Below, piece by piece: positions 17,505 through 26,897 of a DNA stretch of 64,000 nt (position 1 is its first letter; each line of letters starts with the position of its first letter). The position numbers were made by a program, and so were the translations under genes. This DNA is from Pseudomonas sp. sp1636 (lineage in GTDB: Bacteria > Pseudomonadota > Gammaproteobacteria > Pseudomonadales > Pseudomonadaceae), in assembly GCF_030376615.1 (NCBI RefSeq), contig NZ_JARRAB010000018.1:1-64000 (forward strand), given 5' to 3'. The notes under the pieces are model-generated. The model did not search any database, was not told the origin of the DNA, and saw only the letters and a list, made by a program, of their open reading frames with translations.

Positions 17505-18383
17505 ATGCAGATTGACGTACAGCTAGTGAATGCCTTCGTGGACGGCGAGGCAGGTGGCAATCCGGCAGGCGTGGTGTTGGATGCGGATAATCTGGAGCAG
17601 TCGCAGAAACTGGCAATCGCCGCGGCGCTGGGGCTGTCGGAAACGGCCTTCGTGTCGAGTTCCGAGAAGGCAGCCTTCAAGTTGGAGTTCTTCACCCCGT
17701 CGCGGCAGATTGCCCATTGTGGTCATGCCACCATCGCCACGTTCAGCCTGCTTCGGCAATTGGGCCGGGTGGGCGAAGGCTGGACCTCGAAAGAAACCAT
17801 CGATGGCAATCGCGATATCCTGATCGCCGGGGAGATGGCGTTTATGCAGCAGCTCGCACCGCGCTACCGCGATATCGACGCTGACTTGGCGTTGTTTCAG
17901 GAGGTGCTGGCCGCGTTGCGCATCGATGCGCAGCAACTGATGCCCGCGGTGTTGCCGAGCGTGGTCAATACCGGCAATGGCTTCCTGATCGTGCCGTTGC
18001 GCGACGAGGCTGCAGTGGCCGGGCTGAAGCCGGATCAGGCCTTGCTCGAACGGCTCAGCGAGCAGCTCGACTTGATTGGCTTCTATGTGTTTTCCCGCCA
18101 GGTGCGGGTCGCTGGGCGCGATGCGGGGGCGAGGATGTTCGCCCCGCGCTACGGCATCGAGGAAGAGGCCGCCACCGGCATGGCCGCCGGCCCCTTGGCC
18201 TGTTTCCTGCGCGATCGCCTGGGGCTGACCGCCTCGCGATTGTTGATCGAGCAGGGCTGGTTGATGCCTGCGCCGTCGCCCAGCCTGATCACTGTCGATC
18301 TGCAGGTTGGCGAGGCTGGCATAGAGGGTTTGCTGGCGGGCGGCACGGCCCAAGTCATGCGCTCGACGCACGTCAGGCTATGA
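17505..18383 (+). CDS. PhzF-family isomerase/epimerase-like protein
   Basis: A 292-residue protein with the PhzF duplicated diaminopimelate-epimerase fold. Visible marks are VNAFVDGEAGGNPAGVVLDA at the N-terminus, the catalytic glutamate Glu46 in GLSETAFV, the PSRQIAHCGHATIA segment and EEEAATGMAAGPLACFL in the second half. Family members isomerise small metabolites; only some work in phenazine synthesis and no phenazine genes are nearby, so the substrate is unknown. It is 32 bases after the DUF1127 gene. Confidence 0.85.
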   Translation: MQIDVQLVNAFVDGEAGGNPAGVVLDADNLEQSQKLAIAAALGLSETAFVSSSEKAAFKLEFFTPSRQIAHCGHATIATFSLLRQLGRVGEGWTSKETIDGNRDILIAGEMAFMQQLAPRYRDIDADLALFQEVLAALRIDAQQLMPAVLPSVVNTGNGFLIVPLRDEAAVAGLKPDQALLERLSEQLDLIGFYVFSRQVRVAGRDAGARMFAPRYGIEEEAATGMAAGPLACFLRDRLGLTASRLLIEQGWLMPAPSPSLITVDLQVGEAGIEGLLAGGTAQVMRSTHVRL

Positions 18384-18465
18384 TTGCCTGACTTTCAACC
18401 ATCGAGAATTCCTGAGTGTCGAACGAGCAACGACTGATTGGTCGATCCGTGCGGGTCGCGATCCG

Positions 18466-19671
18466 GTGACCCTGAGCCTGTCCCTGCGCGAAGCCCGCCG
18501 TCTGGCGCTGGTCGCCCAGGGCTTTACCGGGCGTCGCCCGCGCAGCGTCAAGCTGGCCCATGTCACCGGGTTGGTCGAGCGTCTCGGGGTGCTGCAAATC
18601 GACTCGGTCAATGCCCTGGTGCGTTCGCACTATTTGCCGCTGTTTTCCCGTCTCGGTGCTTACGAGCAACGGCTGCTGGAGCAGGCCGCCTGGAGTCAGG
18701 GGCGGCGCCGCAGTCTGTTCGAGTATTGGGGGCATGAGGCCTCTCTGCTGCCCCTGTCGCTGTATCCGCTGCTGCGCTGGCGCATGCAGCGTGCGCGCAA
18801 CGGCGAGGGCATCTACAAGCAGCTCGCGCAGTTTGCTCGCGAGCAGCGGCCGTTGATTGCCCAGGTGCTGCAAACCGTCCGCGAGCGAGGTGCGCTGGGC
18901 GCCGGCAGCCTCGGTCAGGCTGAGGCGCGCAGCGGTGCCTGGTGGGGCTGGAGTGCGGAAAAACATGCACTGGAATGGTTGTTCGCCGCCGGCGAGGTGA
19001 CCGTCGCCGGGCGTCGTGGCTTCGAGCGTTTGTATGATTTGCCGGAGCGCGTGCTGCCGGTCGCGCTACTTGGGCAACCGGAGCTGGAAGTCGCCCAGGC
19101 ACAGCGCCAGTTACTGTTGCGCGCGGCGCAAGCGCTGGGTGTGGCCACGGAAAAAGATCTGCGCGACTACTATCGCCTGGATGCCCGCGACAGCCGGGTG
19201 CGCCTGGCGGAGCTGCTCGAGAATGGTCAACTGCAGGCGGTTCGCGTGCAGGGTTGGGCGCAGCAGGCTTATTGTCTGGATGAGCCGAAGATTCCGCGCA
19301 GGGTCAGGGCCAGCGCCTTGCTGTCGCCGTTCGACTCGCTGATCTGGGAGCGCGCGCGCACCGAGCGACTGTTCGACTTTCGCTACCGCCTGGAAATCTA
19401 TACGCCCCAGCACAAGCGGGTGTACGGCTACTACGTATTGCCGTTCTTGCACCACGAGCGCCTGGCGGCACGGCTCGACTTGCGCGCCGAGCGTGCGCAG
19501 CAGCGCTTGGCGGTGCACGCCGTGCATGAGGAGGCGGCGGGGCTGGACGAGGAAGGCCTGGCGGCATTGGCGCGGCAGCTGCAGGCGTTGGCCGGTTGGC
19601 TGGGGCTCGAGCATGTGCAGCTGAACTGCCCCCGCGCCAGTGCGGCGCGTTTGCGTGGCTATTTGGCGTGA
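18466..19671 (+). CDS. YcaQ-like winged-helix DNA glycosylase
   Basis: A 401-residue protein of the HTH_42 (AlkX/YcaQ) family of DNA glycosylases that unhook interstrand crosslinks. The catalytic QxD motif is in LGVLQIDSVNALVRSHYLPL. Later blocks WGHEASLLPL, WWGWSAEKHALEWLFAAGEV and LLSPFDSLIWERART are all family signatures, as is HKRVYGYYVLPFL. The GTG at 18466 is used because it sits just before the conserved N-terminus; no clear ribosome binding site is seen, so the start is uncertain. It follows the PhzF gene by 82 bases. Confidence 0.85.
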   Translation: MTLSLSLREARRLALVAQGFTGRRPRSVKLAHVTGLVERLGVLQIDSVNALVRSHYLPLFSRLGAYEQRLLEQAAWSQGRRRSLFEYWGHEASLLPLSLYPLLRWRMQRARNGEGIYKQLAQFAREQRPLIAQVLQTVRERGALGAGSLGQAEARSGAWWGWSAEKHALEWLFAAGEVTVAGRRGFERLYDLPERVLPVALLGQPELEVAQAQRQLLLRAAQALGVATEKDLRDYYRLDARDSRVRLAELLENGQLQAVRVQGWAQQAYCLDEPKIPRRVRASALLSPFDSLIWERARTERLFDFRYRLEIYTPQHKRVYGYYVLPFLHHERLAARLDLRAERAQQRLAVHAVHEEAAGLDEEGLAALARQLQALAGWLGLEHVQLNCPRASAARLRGYLA

Positions 19672-19772
19672 CTACAGTTGGCCCGCGGTGGCCTGACTGA
19701 TCGCCGGATCGGCAAGCGGGCCGTTGTTCCGTTACAATGCGCGGCGAATTTTCCTTGCTTGAGAGCCTGTCC

Positions 19773-20471
19773 ATGTCCGTTTGCCAGACGCCGATCATCG
19801 TTGCCTTGGATTTCCCGACCCGTGATGCCGCGTTGGCGCTGGCCGATCGGCTCGATCCCAAGCTGTGCCGGGTCAAGGTGGGCAAGGAGCTGTTCACCCG
19901 CTGCGGTCCGGAGATTGTCGCGGCGCTGGGCGCCAAGGGCTTTGAGGTGTTCCTCGACCTGAAATTCCACGACATCCCCAACACCACGGCGATGGCGGTC
20001 AAGGCCGCGGCCGAGATGGGCGTGTGGATGGTCAACGTGCACTGTTCCGGCGGCCTGCGCATGCTGGCGGCCTGCCGTGAAACCCTGGATAAGCTGAACG
20101 GCGCCAAGCCGCTGTTGATCGGCGTGACCGTGCTGACCAGCATGGAACGTGCAGACCTGGCCGGCATCGGCCTGGATATCGAGCCGCAGACACAGGTGCT
20201 GCGTCTGGCCGGCTTGGCCGGGCAGGCCGGGTTGGATGGTTTGGTCTGTTCCGCCCAGGAAGCCCAGGTGCTGAAAACCAGCTATCCGCAGCTGCAACTG
20301 GTGACCCCGGGGATTCGTCCGGCCGGGAGTGCCCAGGACGACCAACGGCGCATCCTCACCCCACGTCAGGCGCTGGACGCCGGTTCCGACTATTTGGTGA
20401 TCGGTCGACCGATCAGCCAGGCCAACGATCCCGCACAGGCCTTGGCTGCAGTCGTGGCCGAGCTGGTCTGA
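19773..20471 (+). CDS. pyrF: Orotidine 5-phosphate decarboxylase
   Basis: A 232-residue TIM-barrel enzyme making UMP from OMP. The catalytic array [10 protein letters not shown] (DxKxxD) is at about residues 60-69. [12 protein letters not shown] binds the substrate, and [15 protein letters not shown] and [10 protein letters not shown] are the other family blocks, the last binding phosphate. ATG 19773 is chosen for the match to family length; the frame is open 12 codons further. Single copy housekeeping gene in Pseudomonas. Confidence 0.95.
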   Translation: MSVCQTPIIVALDFPTRDAALALADRLDPKLCRVKVGKELFTRCGPEIVAALGAKGFEVFLDLKFHDIPNTTAMAVKAAAEMGVWMVNVHCSGGLRMLAACRETLDKLNGAKPLLIGVTVLTSMERADLAGIGLDIEPQTQVLRLAGLAGQAGLDGLVCSAQEAQVLKTSYPQLQLVTPGIRPAGSAQDDQRRILTPRQALDAGSDYLVIGRPISQANDPAQALAAVVAELV

Positions 20472-20522
20472 CGCCGGCTACGCGCTTACGCACCGTTTCT
20501 TTCGACTAATCAGGTTTTTGCC

Positions 20523-21353
20523 ATGCATCCCGCCGCCGAAGATTCGCCACTGGGTAAAGCCAGCGAATACATCGCCACCTATACGCCGTCTCTGCTGTTC
20601 CCGATTCCCCGTGCGCCGAAGTGGGCCGAGCTGGGCCTGAGCGCCGAGACGCTGCCGTACCAGGGCGTGGATTTCTGGAACTGCTTCGAGCTGTCCTGGT
20701 TGTTGCCTTCCGGTAAGCCGGTGGTGGCCATTGGCGAGTTCGCCATACCGGCGGATTCGCCGAATATCATCGAATCGAAATCCTTCAAGCTGTACCTCAA
20801 CTCGCTGAACCAGACGGTATTCAATGATCGGGGCGAATTGCGCGCGCTGCTGCAGCGGGATTTGTCAGCGGCCGCCGGTAAGGCGGTGGGGGTTCGCGTA
20901 CGCAGCTTGGCCGAGGTGACGGCTGAAGGTGTGGCGACGCTGCCGGGACAGTGCATCGATGAGCTGGAGGTGGTCATCAGCAACTACGCGCAGCCGCAGC
21001 CGGAGTTGCTGCACTGCCTGGCGGATCGCATCGTCGAAGAAAGCCTGCACAGCCACCTGCTGAAGTCCAATTGCCCGGTTACCGGTCAGCCGGATTGGGG
21101 CAGCGTGGTGGTGCAGTACCGCGGCGCGGCGCTGGATCATGCCAGCCTGCTGGCCTATCTGGTGAGCTTTCGTCAGCACGCGGATTTTCATGAGCAATGC
21201 GTGGAACGGATCTTTCTCGACCTGCAACGCCTGCTCAATCCCGAGTACCTGACGGTTTATGCCCGTTACGTGCGCCGCGGCGGGTTGGACATCAATCCTT
21301 ATCGCAGCACGGCGGCAATAACGCCGGACAACCGGCGCTTGGTGCGGCAGTAA
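20523..21353 (+). CDS. queF: NADPH-dependent 7-cyano-7-deazaguanine reductase QueF (long form)
   Basis: A 276-residue bimodular QueF that reduces preQ0 nitrile to the preQ1 amine in queuosine synthesis. The family motif [11 protein letters not shown] is at residues 84-94. The thioimide-forming Cys184 ([13 protein letters not shown]) and the acid Asp191 are present. The length is that of the E. coli long form. It lies 51 bases behind pyrF. It works in the same pathway as queD at 1035, but the two are not clustered. Confidence 0.95.
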   Translation: MHPAAEDSPLGKASEYIATYTPSLLFPIPRAPKWAELGLSAETLPYQGVDFWNCFELSWLLPSGKPVVAIGEFAIPADSPNIIESKSFKLYLNSLNQTVFNDRGELRALLQRDLSAAAGKAVGVRVRSLAEVTAEGVATLPGQCIDELEVVISNYAQPQPELLHCLADRIVEESLHSHLLKSNCPVTGQPDWGSVVVQYRGAALDHASLLAYLVSFRQHADFHEQCVERIFLDLQRLLNPEYLTVYARYVRRGGLDINPYRSTAAITPDNRRLVRQ

Positions 21354-21425
21354 GCGGGGAGGGGCGGCAAGCTGGCAAGCGTCGAATAAGCGGTTTAACG
21401 CATCAGGGCAGCTTGCAGCTGTCGC

Positions 21426-21692
21426 TTAGATCCCCATGTTGGCCAGGCTCTGCACGATGTTGCGCAAGGTGCCGGCGAGGGTCGGATGACTGGCTTCGAA
21501 GCGTTCCACGGCCAGGTTGACGCCATCGATCAGGGTGGCATCCGGTGCGGCTGCCGCTTGGCGGGCTAGCTGGAGTTCGATTTCTTGGGTCAGGACAAAT
21601 AGCGATGCCCGTTCTTCTTCAGTGAGCGGCAGATCCTGCGCCAACTGATCACGCAGCTCTTCCAGTTGTTGCTGCAGACGGTTTGCAGGCAT
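21426..21692 (-). CDS. DUF4404 family protein
   Basis: An 88-residue, mostly helical protein: MPANRLQQQLEELRDQLAQD, a heptad-like segment, then VNLAVERFEASHPTLAGTLR and IVQSLANMGI. The composition and the FEASHPTL-xxxL-R-I-x-x-L-A-x-MGI end are those of DUF4404, small cytoplasmic proteins of unknown function common in Pseudomonas. ATG 21692 is preceded by GGGAGAG on the minus strand. Confidence 0.8.
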   Translation of the reverse strand: MPANRLQQQLEELRDQLAQDLPLTEEERASLFVLTQEIELQLARQAAAAPDATLIDGVNLAVERFEASHPTLAGTLRNIVQSLANMGI

Positions 21693-21902
21693 AAAACTCT
21701 CCCTTTTGGATAGGCAAAACATTGATCGCGCGCACTCGCGAAGATACTTGCATGCTTGCAAGGGTAATCCAAGCGACGCCGCTTTGCTTGTTCGGGATCA
21801 AATCTTCAGCGGCTGGGGAAGGGCTATTGCCAGTTCGGCTCATGGGCTTGGGCCTCGGCGGCTTGCCAGCCACTGCTGCTTGGCGCGCAGCACGGGGAGC
21901 GG

Positions 21903-22625
21903 TTAGGGTTTTTCCCCTTTTTGCCGGCGTAAGCCGAGGTCGGCCAGGCAGGGATCCAGCTCGGTCAGTTGATCGATTACCGCGTGCACGCCGAGGCGAT
22001 ACAGGGTCAAGGTCGCCTGGGTACGCAACTGGTCGCGCTCTGCTGCGGCAAGGGTTTGCCAGTCTGCCGGTGTCTGGCCACAGAGTGAGCCGCAGGCCGC
22101 CAGGCCGATGGTCCACAGTCCGGCGTTGAGGCCGGCCTGGAGCAGGCGCGGCTCGCCACTGATCAGCACGCAACCGTCGAGTTGGGCGACCTGCAAGTCC
22201 ATCAGCGCCTGCCAGCAGGCGTCTGGCGCGGGCCAGGGGCGGCCGACTCTGCCCGGGGCCGCGGCTAGCCAATGGGGCAGTGGGGTGGCCAGGGTGCTGC
22301 TGGCATCGCGCGGCAATTCATCGAGCCAGGCGCAGGGCACATTCTGTTGATGCAGTTGTTGCAATTGCACCAGGGCTCCAGGGGTGGCTTCTGCGTGCTC
22401 GCAGGCTGCTTCACTCAAGGCCTGATCCAAGGCCTGTCGCTCGCCAGCGCTGGGCGGCCGGCCAAGTCGTTGTTCCAGGGCGCTATGCGCCGCGTTGAGC
22501 TGTTCGGCGCGTTGCCCTGGATACAGGCGCTGCATGGCCGTGGGCAATGTGCGTGCACCAAAGTCCACCAAACAACCGGACAAACCGAAAAGCAGCGCAC
22601 TGAAGGCGGGTGGGTTGGCGAGCAT
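21903..22625 (-). CDS. HAD-like protein related to phosphonoacetaldehyde hydrolase, nucleophile missing
   Basis: A 240-residue protein laid out like PhnX-type HAD hydrolases: a short N-terminal strand (FSALLFGLSGCLVDFGARTL), a helical cap with ERQALDQALSEAA, and motif-IV-like end segments. The catalytic DxAGT of PhnX (FDWAGTxxDFG) is here FGLSGCLVDFG: the nucleophilic Asp is Gly and the usual Thr is Cys. It therefore should not be an active phosphotransferase and may bind a ligand or partner. ATG 22625 is preferred: AAGGA is eight bases upstream, whereas the ATG at 22634 abuts it. Confidence 0.7.
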   Translation of the reverse strand: MLANPPAFSALLFGLSGCLVDFGARTLPTAMQRLYPGQRAEQLNAAHSALEQRLGRPPSAGERQALDQALSEAACEHAEATPGALVQLQQLHQQNVPCAWLDELPRDASSTLATPLPHWLAAAPGRVGRPWPAPDACWQALMDLQVAQLDGCVLISGEPRLLQAGLNAGLWTIGLAACGSLCGQTPADWQTLAAAERDQLRTQATLTLYRLGVHAVIDQLTELDPCLADLGLRRQKGEKP

Positions 22626-22912
22626 GCAAGTCATCCTTGAAGTTATCGGATCCAGCTTGCAGGCGGCTCATGACGCGGAGATGAAGCTGTTGTGACAACT
22701 ACCATCAAGGGCGGTCAGGCCGCGTGGCGGGGCTCGCTGCTTGATCAGTTGGCTTGCCCGTGCTTTGCCTGACGAGGGTGTGAGCACTATCGCGTAAGCA
22801 CTTTTCCTGCATGCCGCTGGCCTGCTCTGCTGCCTATTTCAGCGTCAGGCTCTATACTGCGCTGCGATGGCTGTCCTGGGGCCAGCCTACAGATTTTCTC
22901 AAGGAGACCCTA

Positions 22913-23614
22913 ATGCCTGTACTCGGTGCGAGCTGGATCGTTCGTCTGGGCCGATTGTTTGCCTGTACCAGCCTGGTGCTGCTTCCGTCGCTGGCTCAAG
23001 CCGCTGAAGAAGACCCGTGGGAAGGCTTCAATCGAGCGATCTTTCGCTTCAACGACACCCTTGATACCTATGCGCTCAAACCTTTGGCGCAGGGCTATCA
23101 GGCGGTAACCCCGCAGTTCCTCGAAGACGGCGTGCATAACGTCTTTGGCAATATCGGCGATGTCGGCAACCTGGCCAACAACGTGCTGCAAGGCAAGCTG
23201 CACGATGCCGGGGTGGACACCGGTCGGCTGATCTTCAACACCACCTTTGGCCTACTGGGCTTCTTCGATGTGGCCAAGCAGATGGGATTGCAGCGCAACG
23301 ACGAAGACTTCGGCCAGACCTTCGGTGTCTGGGGCCTGGGCAGTGGGCCCTACGTGGTGCTGCCGCTGCTCGGCCCCAGCACGGTGCGCGATACCGTCAG
23401 CAAAGCGCCGGACAGCCTGCTCCAGCCGTACCGATATATGGGCCATGTGCCGAGCCGTAACCTCACGCGCGGCGTGGAAGTCATCGATACCCGCGCCAGT
23501 CTGTTGTCGGCTGAGCGGATGATCAGCGGCGACAAGTACATCTTCGTCCGCAATGCCTACTTGCAGAACCGCGAGTTCAAGGTACGTGACGGGGAGGTCG
23601 AGGACGACTTCTAG
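22913..23614 (+). CDS. mlaA: MlaA/VacJ family lipid-asymmetry protein
   Basis: A 233-residue envelope protein. The signal peptide runs to about residue 27 (LVLLPSLAQAAEEDPWEGFN). The DPWEGFNRAIFRFND start, GFFDVAKQMGLQRNDEDFGQ, GVWGLGSGPYVVLPLLGPST and the later TRGVEVIDTRA are the VacJ signature. It should extract mislocalised phospholipid from the outer leaflet with the Mla system. Unlike E. coli MlaA there is no lipobox cysteine at the cleavage site. AGGAG lies seven bases before ATG 22913. The order mlaA-pilZ-rssB-rssC-tal-dusA is conserved in Pseudomonas. Confidence 0.88.
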   Translation: MPVLGASWIVRLGRLFACTSLVLLPSLAQAAEEDPWEGFNRAIFRFNDTLDTYALKPLAQGYQAVTPQFLEDGVHNVFGNIGDVGNLANNVLQGKLHDAGVDTGRLIFNTTFGLLGFFDVAKQMGLQRNDEDFGQTFGVWGLGSGPYVVLPLLGPSTVRDTVSKAPDSLLQPYRYMGHVPSRNLTRGVEVIDTRASLLSAERMISGDKYIFVRNAYLQNREFKVRDGEVEDDF

Positions 23615-23624
23615 TCGCGTTCTT

Positions 23625-23661
23625 CACCCACCCGGCGGCCATCTCGGGCCGCCTGTGGGTG
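23625..23661. terminator. GC-rich hairpin between convergent mlaA and pilZ genes
   Basis: CACCCAC-CC-GGCGGCC (23625-23640) folds on GGCCGCC-T-GTGGGTG (23647-23661). No T-run follows, so it may slow or stabilise rather than terminate alone. Confidence 0.5.
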
Positions 23662-23677
23662 GCAAGCCCTGCGGGTT

Positions 23678-23977
23678 TCAATTCATCGACAGAATCGCCA
23701 GGCCCAGGGTTTGACGGCCATTGTCCAAGTCGCTGACGCGCACCACCTCGGCTTCGGCAACCAATCCTTTGAGCTGGTTATGGTCGGAGGCGATATGCAC
23801 CTTGATCTTGTCGCCCATCTTCAGCGCGCACTCGACTTCGAGCTGCATACCGGTACTTGACAGGTCGAGGCACAGTGCAGGAATTTCCTTTCCGGCATGC
23901 TGCAGGGTGACTGGTGCTTCCAGTCGCATACGGATGTAATCGCGTTTTTCACTGTAAGCGTGATCACTTTGGCTCAT
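23678..23977 (-). CDS. Single-domain PilZ protein (probable c-di-GMP receptor)
   Basis: A 99-residue protein that is nothing but a PilZ domain. The c-di-GMP motifs are present: RxxxR as KRDYIRMRLEAPV (Arg12 and Arg16) and the D/NxSxxG motif as CLDLSSTGMQLEV. It should bind c-di-GMP in the cytoplasm; the output partner is unknown. It is divergent from rssB with about 215 bases between, and conserved next to mlaA in this genus. Confidence 0.9.
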   Translation of the reverse strand: MSQSDHAYSEKRDYIRMRLEAPVTLQHAGKEIPALCLDLSSTGMQLEVECALKMGDKIKVHIASDHNQLKGLVAEAEVVRVSDLDNGRQTLGLAILSMN

Positions 23978-24193
23978 GGGCGCTATCCTCTCTGTTGTAG
24001 GGTTCTCCTGCGGCCCTTATAACCTCCGCCGATTTGAGGTGTAAAGTCGCGTAGCGATGATTCGCGCATGCTTGAATCGAGGTGCGTATGGGAGTACCGT
24101 CAGCGCCTTGAGACGAACCGAGTACGCGCGCGCAGGCCGATGGCCTGGTGCTTACGCCTAGCCTTGCCCCGGCGCAGTTTGCCTGGATACCCA

Positions 24194-25378
24194 ATGCACA
24201 AAACCAGTGCCACGCTGCTGATTATCGATGACGACGAAGTGGTGCGTGCGAGTCTCGCGGCCTACTTGGAAGACAGCGGCTTCACCGTTCTGCAAGCCTG
24301 TAATGGCCTGGAAGGCTTCGATGTGTTCCAGCGCGAACAGCCGGATGTGGTGATCTGCGACCTGCGCATGCCGCAGGTCGATGGTCTCGAGCTGATCCGC
24401 CGGATCAGCCAGCTGCAGACGCAAACCCCAGTGATCGTGGTGTCGGGTGCCGGCGTGATGAGTGACGCGGTCGAAGCCCTGCGCCTGGGCGCCGCCGATT
24501 ACCTGATCAAACCTCTGGAAGACCTCGCGGTACTCGAGCATTCGGTGCGCCGTGCGCTGGATCGCGCGCATCTGCGCCTGGAGAACCAGCGCTATCGGGA
24601 ACAACTGGAGGCCGCCAACCGCGAACTGCAAGCCAGCCTGCATCTGTTGCAGGAAGACCAGAACGCCGGTCGACAAGTGCAGATGAACATGTTGCCGGTC
24701 ACGCCCTGGAAGGCCGATGGTCTGCAGTTCGCCCACCAGATCATTCCGTCGCTGTATTTGTCCGGGGATTTCGTCGACTACTTCCGCGTCGATGAGCGCC
24801 GCATCGCCTTTTACCTTGCGGATGTGTCCGGGCATGGTGCCTCTTCGGCGTTCGTCACCGTGCTGCTGAAGTTCATGACCACCCGCTTGCTCTATGAACT
24901 GCGGCGCAATGGCAGTTTTCCCGAGTTCAAACCTTCGGAAGTCCTCGGTCATATCAACCGTGGCTTGATCAATTGCAAGCTGGGCAAGCATGTGACCATG
25001 TTGGGCGGGGTCATCGATGAGCAGCAGGGCCAACTGACTTACAGTATCGGTGGTCATCTGCCGCTGCCAGTGCTGTACAGCGAGGGTGAAGCGCATTACC
25101 TGAATGGCCGTGGTTTACCCGTTGGCTTGTTCGATGAGGCCGAATACACCGATCATGTGCTGACGTTGCCTGAGTCGTTCAGCCTGACGCTGCTATCCGA
25201 CGGTATTCTCGACTTGCTGCCAGGCGATACCTTGCAGGAGAAAGAGCTCGCACTGCCCCGTTTGGTTAGCTCGGCAGGTGGAACCCTGGATGGTTTGCGT
25301 CAGGTGTTTGGGCTGGCCAATCTGGCGGATATGCCGGATGATATTGCCTTGCTGGTGTTAAGCAGGAACCTTGCATGA
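24194..25378 (+). CDS. rssB: Response regulator RssB with SpoIIE/PP2C phosphatase domain
   Basis: A 394-residue protein: receiver domain (residues 5-120, phospho-acceptor Asp56 in ICDLRMPQVD, acidic Asp12-14, Lys in LIKPLED), a coiled-coil linker (about 125-165), and a PPM/SpoIIE-type phosphatase domain. The metal-binding aspartates appear intact: SGDFVDYF, LADVSGHG, LLSDGILDL and MPDDIALLVL. In Pseudomonas RssB is tied to RpoS turnover and to an anti-sigma antagonist. Its stop overlaps the start of that antagonist gene by ATGA, so the two are co-translated. ATG 24194 is chosen because the receiver domain starts there. Confidence 0.88.
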   Translation: MHKTSATLLIIDDDEVVRASLAAYLEDSGFTVLQACNGLEGFDVFQREQPDVVICDLRMPQVDGLELIRRISQLQTQTPVIVVSGAGVMSDAVEALRLGAADYLIKPLEDLAVLEHSVRRALDRAHLRLENQRYREQLEAANRELQASLHLLQEDQNAGRQVQMNMLPVTPWKADGLQFAHQIIPSLYLSGDFVDYFRVDERRIAFYLADVSGHGASSAFVTVLLKFMTTRLLYELRRNGSFPEFKPSEVLGHINRGLINCKLGKHVTMLGGVIDEQQGQLTYSIGGHLPLPVLYSEGEAHYLNGRGLPVGLFDEAEYTDHVLTLPESFSLTLLSDGILDLLPGDTLQEKELALPRLVSSAGGTLDGLRQVFGLANLADMPDDIALLVLSRNLA

Positions 25379-25872
25379 ATCCTGGTATAAGCCCCGGTAG
25401 AATCCAGTTCGCCGAACAAGACGGTACCTTTGTCCTGAAGTTTGTCGGTGAAGTGCGCCTGACCCTGTGTTCGGCGCTGGACTCCACCATCGAAAAAATT
25501 TTTACCGCGCTGAATTTCTCCGCCATCGTCATCGACCTGACCGAGACCCGCAGCATCGACAGCACCACCCTGGGCTTGCTGGCCAAGCTGTCGATTCTCT
25601 CGCGGCAGAAGATCGGTCTGTTGCCTACCGTGGTGACCACCCATCCCGATATCACGCGGCTGTTGCAGTCGATGGGCTTCGATCAGGTGTTCAACATCGT
25701 CGATACTCCGGTGCCGTGCCCGGAGTGCCTGGATGACCTGCCGTCGCAGGATCAATCGGAAGAAGTGGTGCGCGAAAAGGTGCTGGAGGCGCACCGGATT
25801 CTGATGGGGCTGAATGACTCCAACCGCGAAGCCTTCCATGATCTGGTCAATGCGCTAGAGCATCGCGGCTAG
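25375..25872 (+). CDS. rssC: STAS-domain anti-sigma factor antagonist
   Basis: A 165-residue protein. Residues 8-105 form a STAS domain (FVLKFVGEVRLTLCSALDST), with the likely phosphorylated serine Ser63 in SIDSTTLGLLAKLS. The C-terminal extension has a CPEC pair and a helix of unknown role. It is the natural substrate for the phosphatase domain of RssB, with which it overlaps by four bases. The pair forms a partner-switching module probably acting on RpoS-dependent gene expression. The kinase or anti-sigma partner is not in this window. Confidence 0.85.
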   Translation: MNPGISPGRIQFAEQDGTFVLKFVGEVRLTLCSALDSTIEKIFTALNFSAIVIDLTETRSIDSTTLGLLAKLSILSRQKIGLLPTVVTTHPDITRLLQSMGFDQVFNIVDTPVPCPECLDDLPSQDQSEEVVREKVLEAHRILMGLNDSNREAFHDLVNALEHRG

Positions 25873-25929
25873 ATCGCGGTGTTGGACAAGTGCGGGGCGC
25901 TCGATGCAAATCGGCGTCCCGCACTGCAT

Positions 25930-26856
25930 TCAGGCGCTGGCGGCGAGCAATTTTTCCAGTTTCTCCTGGTCGCGGGCGAATAGGCGGATCCCTTCGGCAA
26001 GCTTTTCCGTGGCCATGGCGTCCTCGTTCATTGCCCAGCGGAACTGGCTTTCGTTGAGGTTTTGCTTTGCCTCGGCCGCCTTGCCCGGGCTGAGCAGGCG
26101 CGCCAGCGGTTGTTGCTCATCGGCCAGTTGCTGCAACAGTTCCGGGCTGATGGTCAGGCGGTCGCAGCCGGCCAGCTGTTCGATCTGACCGAGATTGCGG
26201 AAGCTCGCGCCCATCACCACGGTCGCGTAATTATTGGCCTTGTAGTAGTTGTAGATGCGCGTCACCGACTGCACGCCCGGATCCTCTGCACCGACGAAGT
26301 CACGCCCTTCGGCCTTCTTGTACCAGTCGTAGATTCTGCCCACGAACGGCGAGATCAGGAACACTCCGGCATCGGCGCAGGCCTGGGCCTGGGCGAAGGA
26401 GAACAGCAAGGTGAGGTTGCACTGGATGCCGGATTTTTCCAGCTGCTCGGCGGCGCGGATGCCTTCCCAGGTCGAGGCGATCTTGATCAGTACCCGCTCA
26501 CGGCCGATGCCGGCCTGCTCATAGAGGTCGATCAGGCGTTCGGCGCGGCGCAGGGTGGCCTGGGTATCGAAGGACAGACGTGCATCGACTTCGGTGGAAA
26601 TACGCCCCGGAATGATCTTGAGGATTTCCTGACCGACCGCCACGCCGAAGCGGTCGCAGGCCAGACCCAGGTCGCCCTGACTGGCGTCGACGGCATTTTT
26701 CAGCAGCTGCGCGTAGCGCGGCATGGCGGCGGCTTTAAGCAGCAGTGACGGGTTGGTGGTGGCGTCGACCGGTTGCATGCGGGCGATGGCGTCGAGGTCT
26801 CCGGTATCGGCGACCACGGTGGTGAACTGTTTGAGTCGATCCAGCTTGGAAGTCAT
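25930..26856 (-). CDS. tal: Transaldolase
   Basis: A 308-residue class I transaldolase of the pentose phosphate pathway, moving a dihydroxyacetone unit between sugar phosphates. The Schiff-base lysine is Lys125 in [11 protein letters not shown]. The N-terminal [13 protein letters not shown] block and the [11 protein letters not shown] segment are family marks. The length fits the TalB type. It converges on rssC and lies 40 bases from dusA on the same strand. Confidence 0.95.
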   Translation of the reverse strand: MTSKLDRLKQFTTVVADTGDLDAIARMQPVDATTNPSLLLKAAAMPRYAQLLKNAVDASQGDLGLACDRFGVAVGQEILKIIPGRISTEVDARLSFDTQATLRRAERLIDLYEQAGIGRERVLIKIASTWEGIRAAEQLEKSGIQCNLTLLFSFAQAQACADAGVFLISPFVGRIYDWYKKAEGRDFVGAEDPGVQSVTRIYNYYKANNYATVVMGASFRNLGQIEQLAGCDRLTISPELLQQLADEQQPLARLLSPGKAAEAKQNLNESQFRWAMNEDAMATEKLAEGIRLFARDQEKLEKLLAASA

Positions 26857-26897
26857 GGCACTGCCTTGTCGTTACTGATGCGCTGACCTTACCCGAG

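Noticed and set aside
17505..18383. Phenazine biosynthesis role for the PhzF-like protein
   Set aside because: No other phz genes nearby; the family is broad and most members are unrelated to phenazines.
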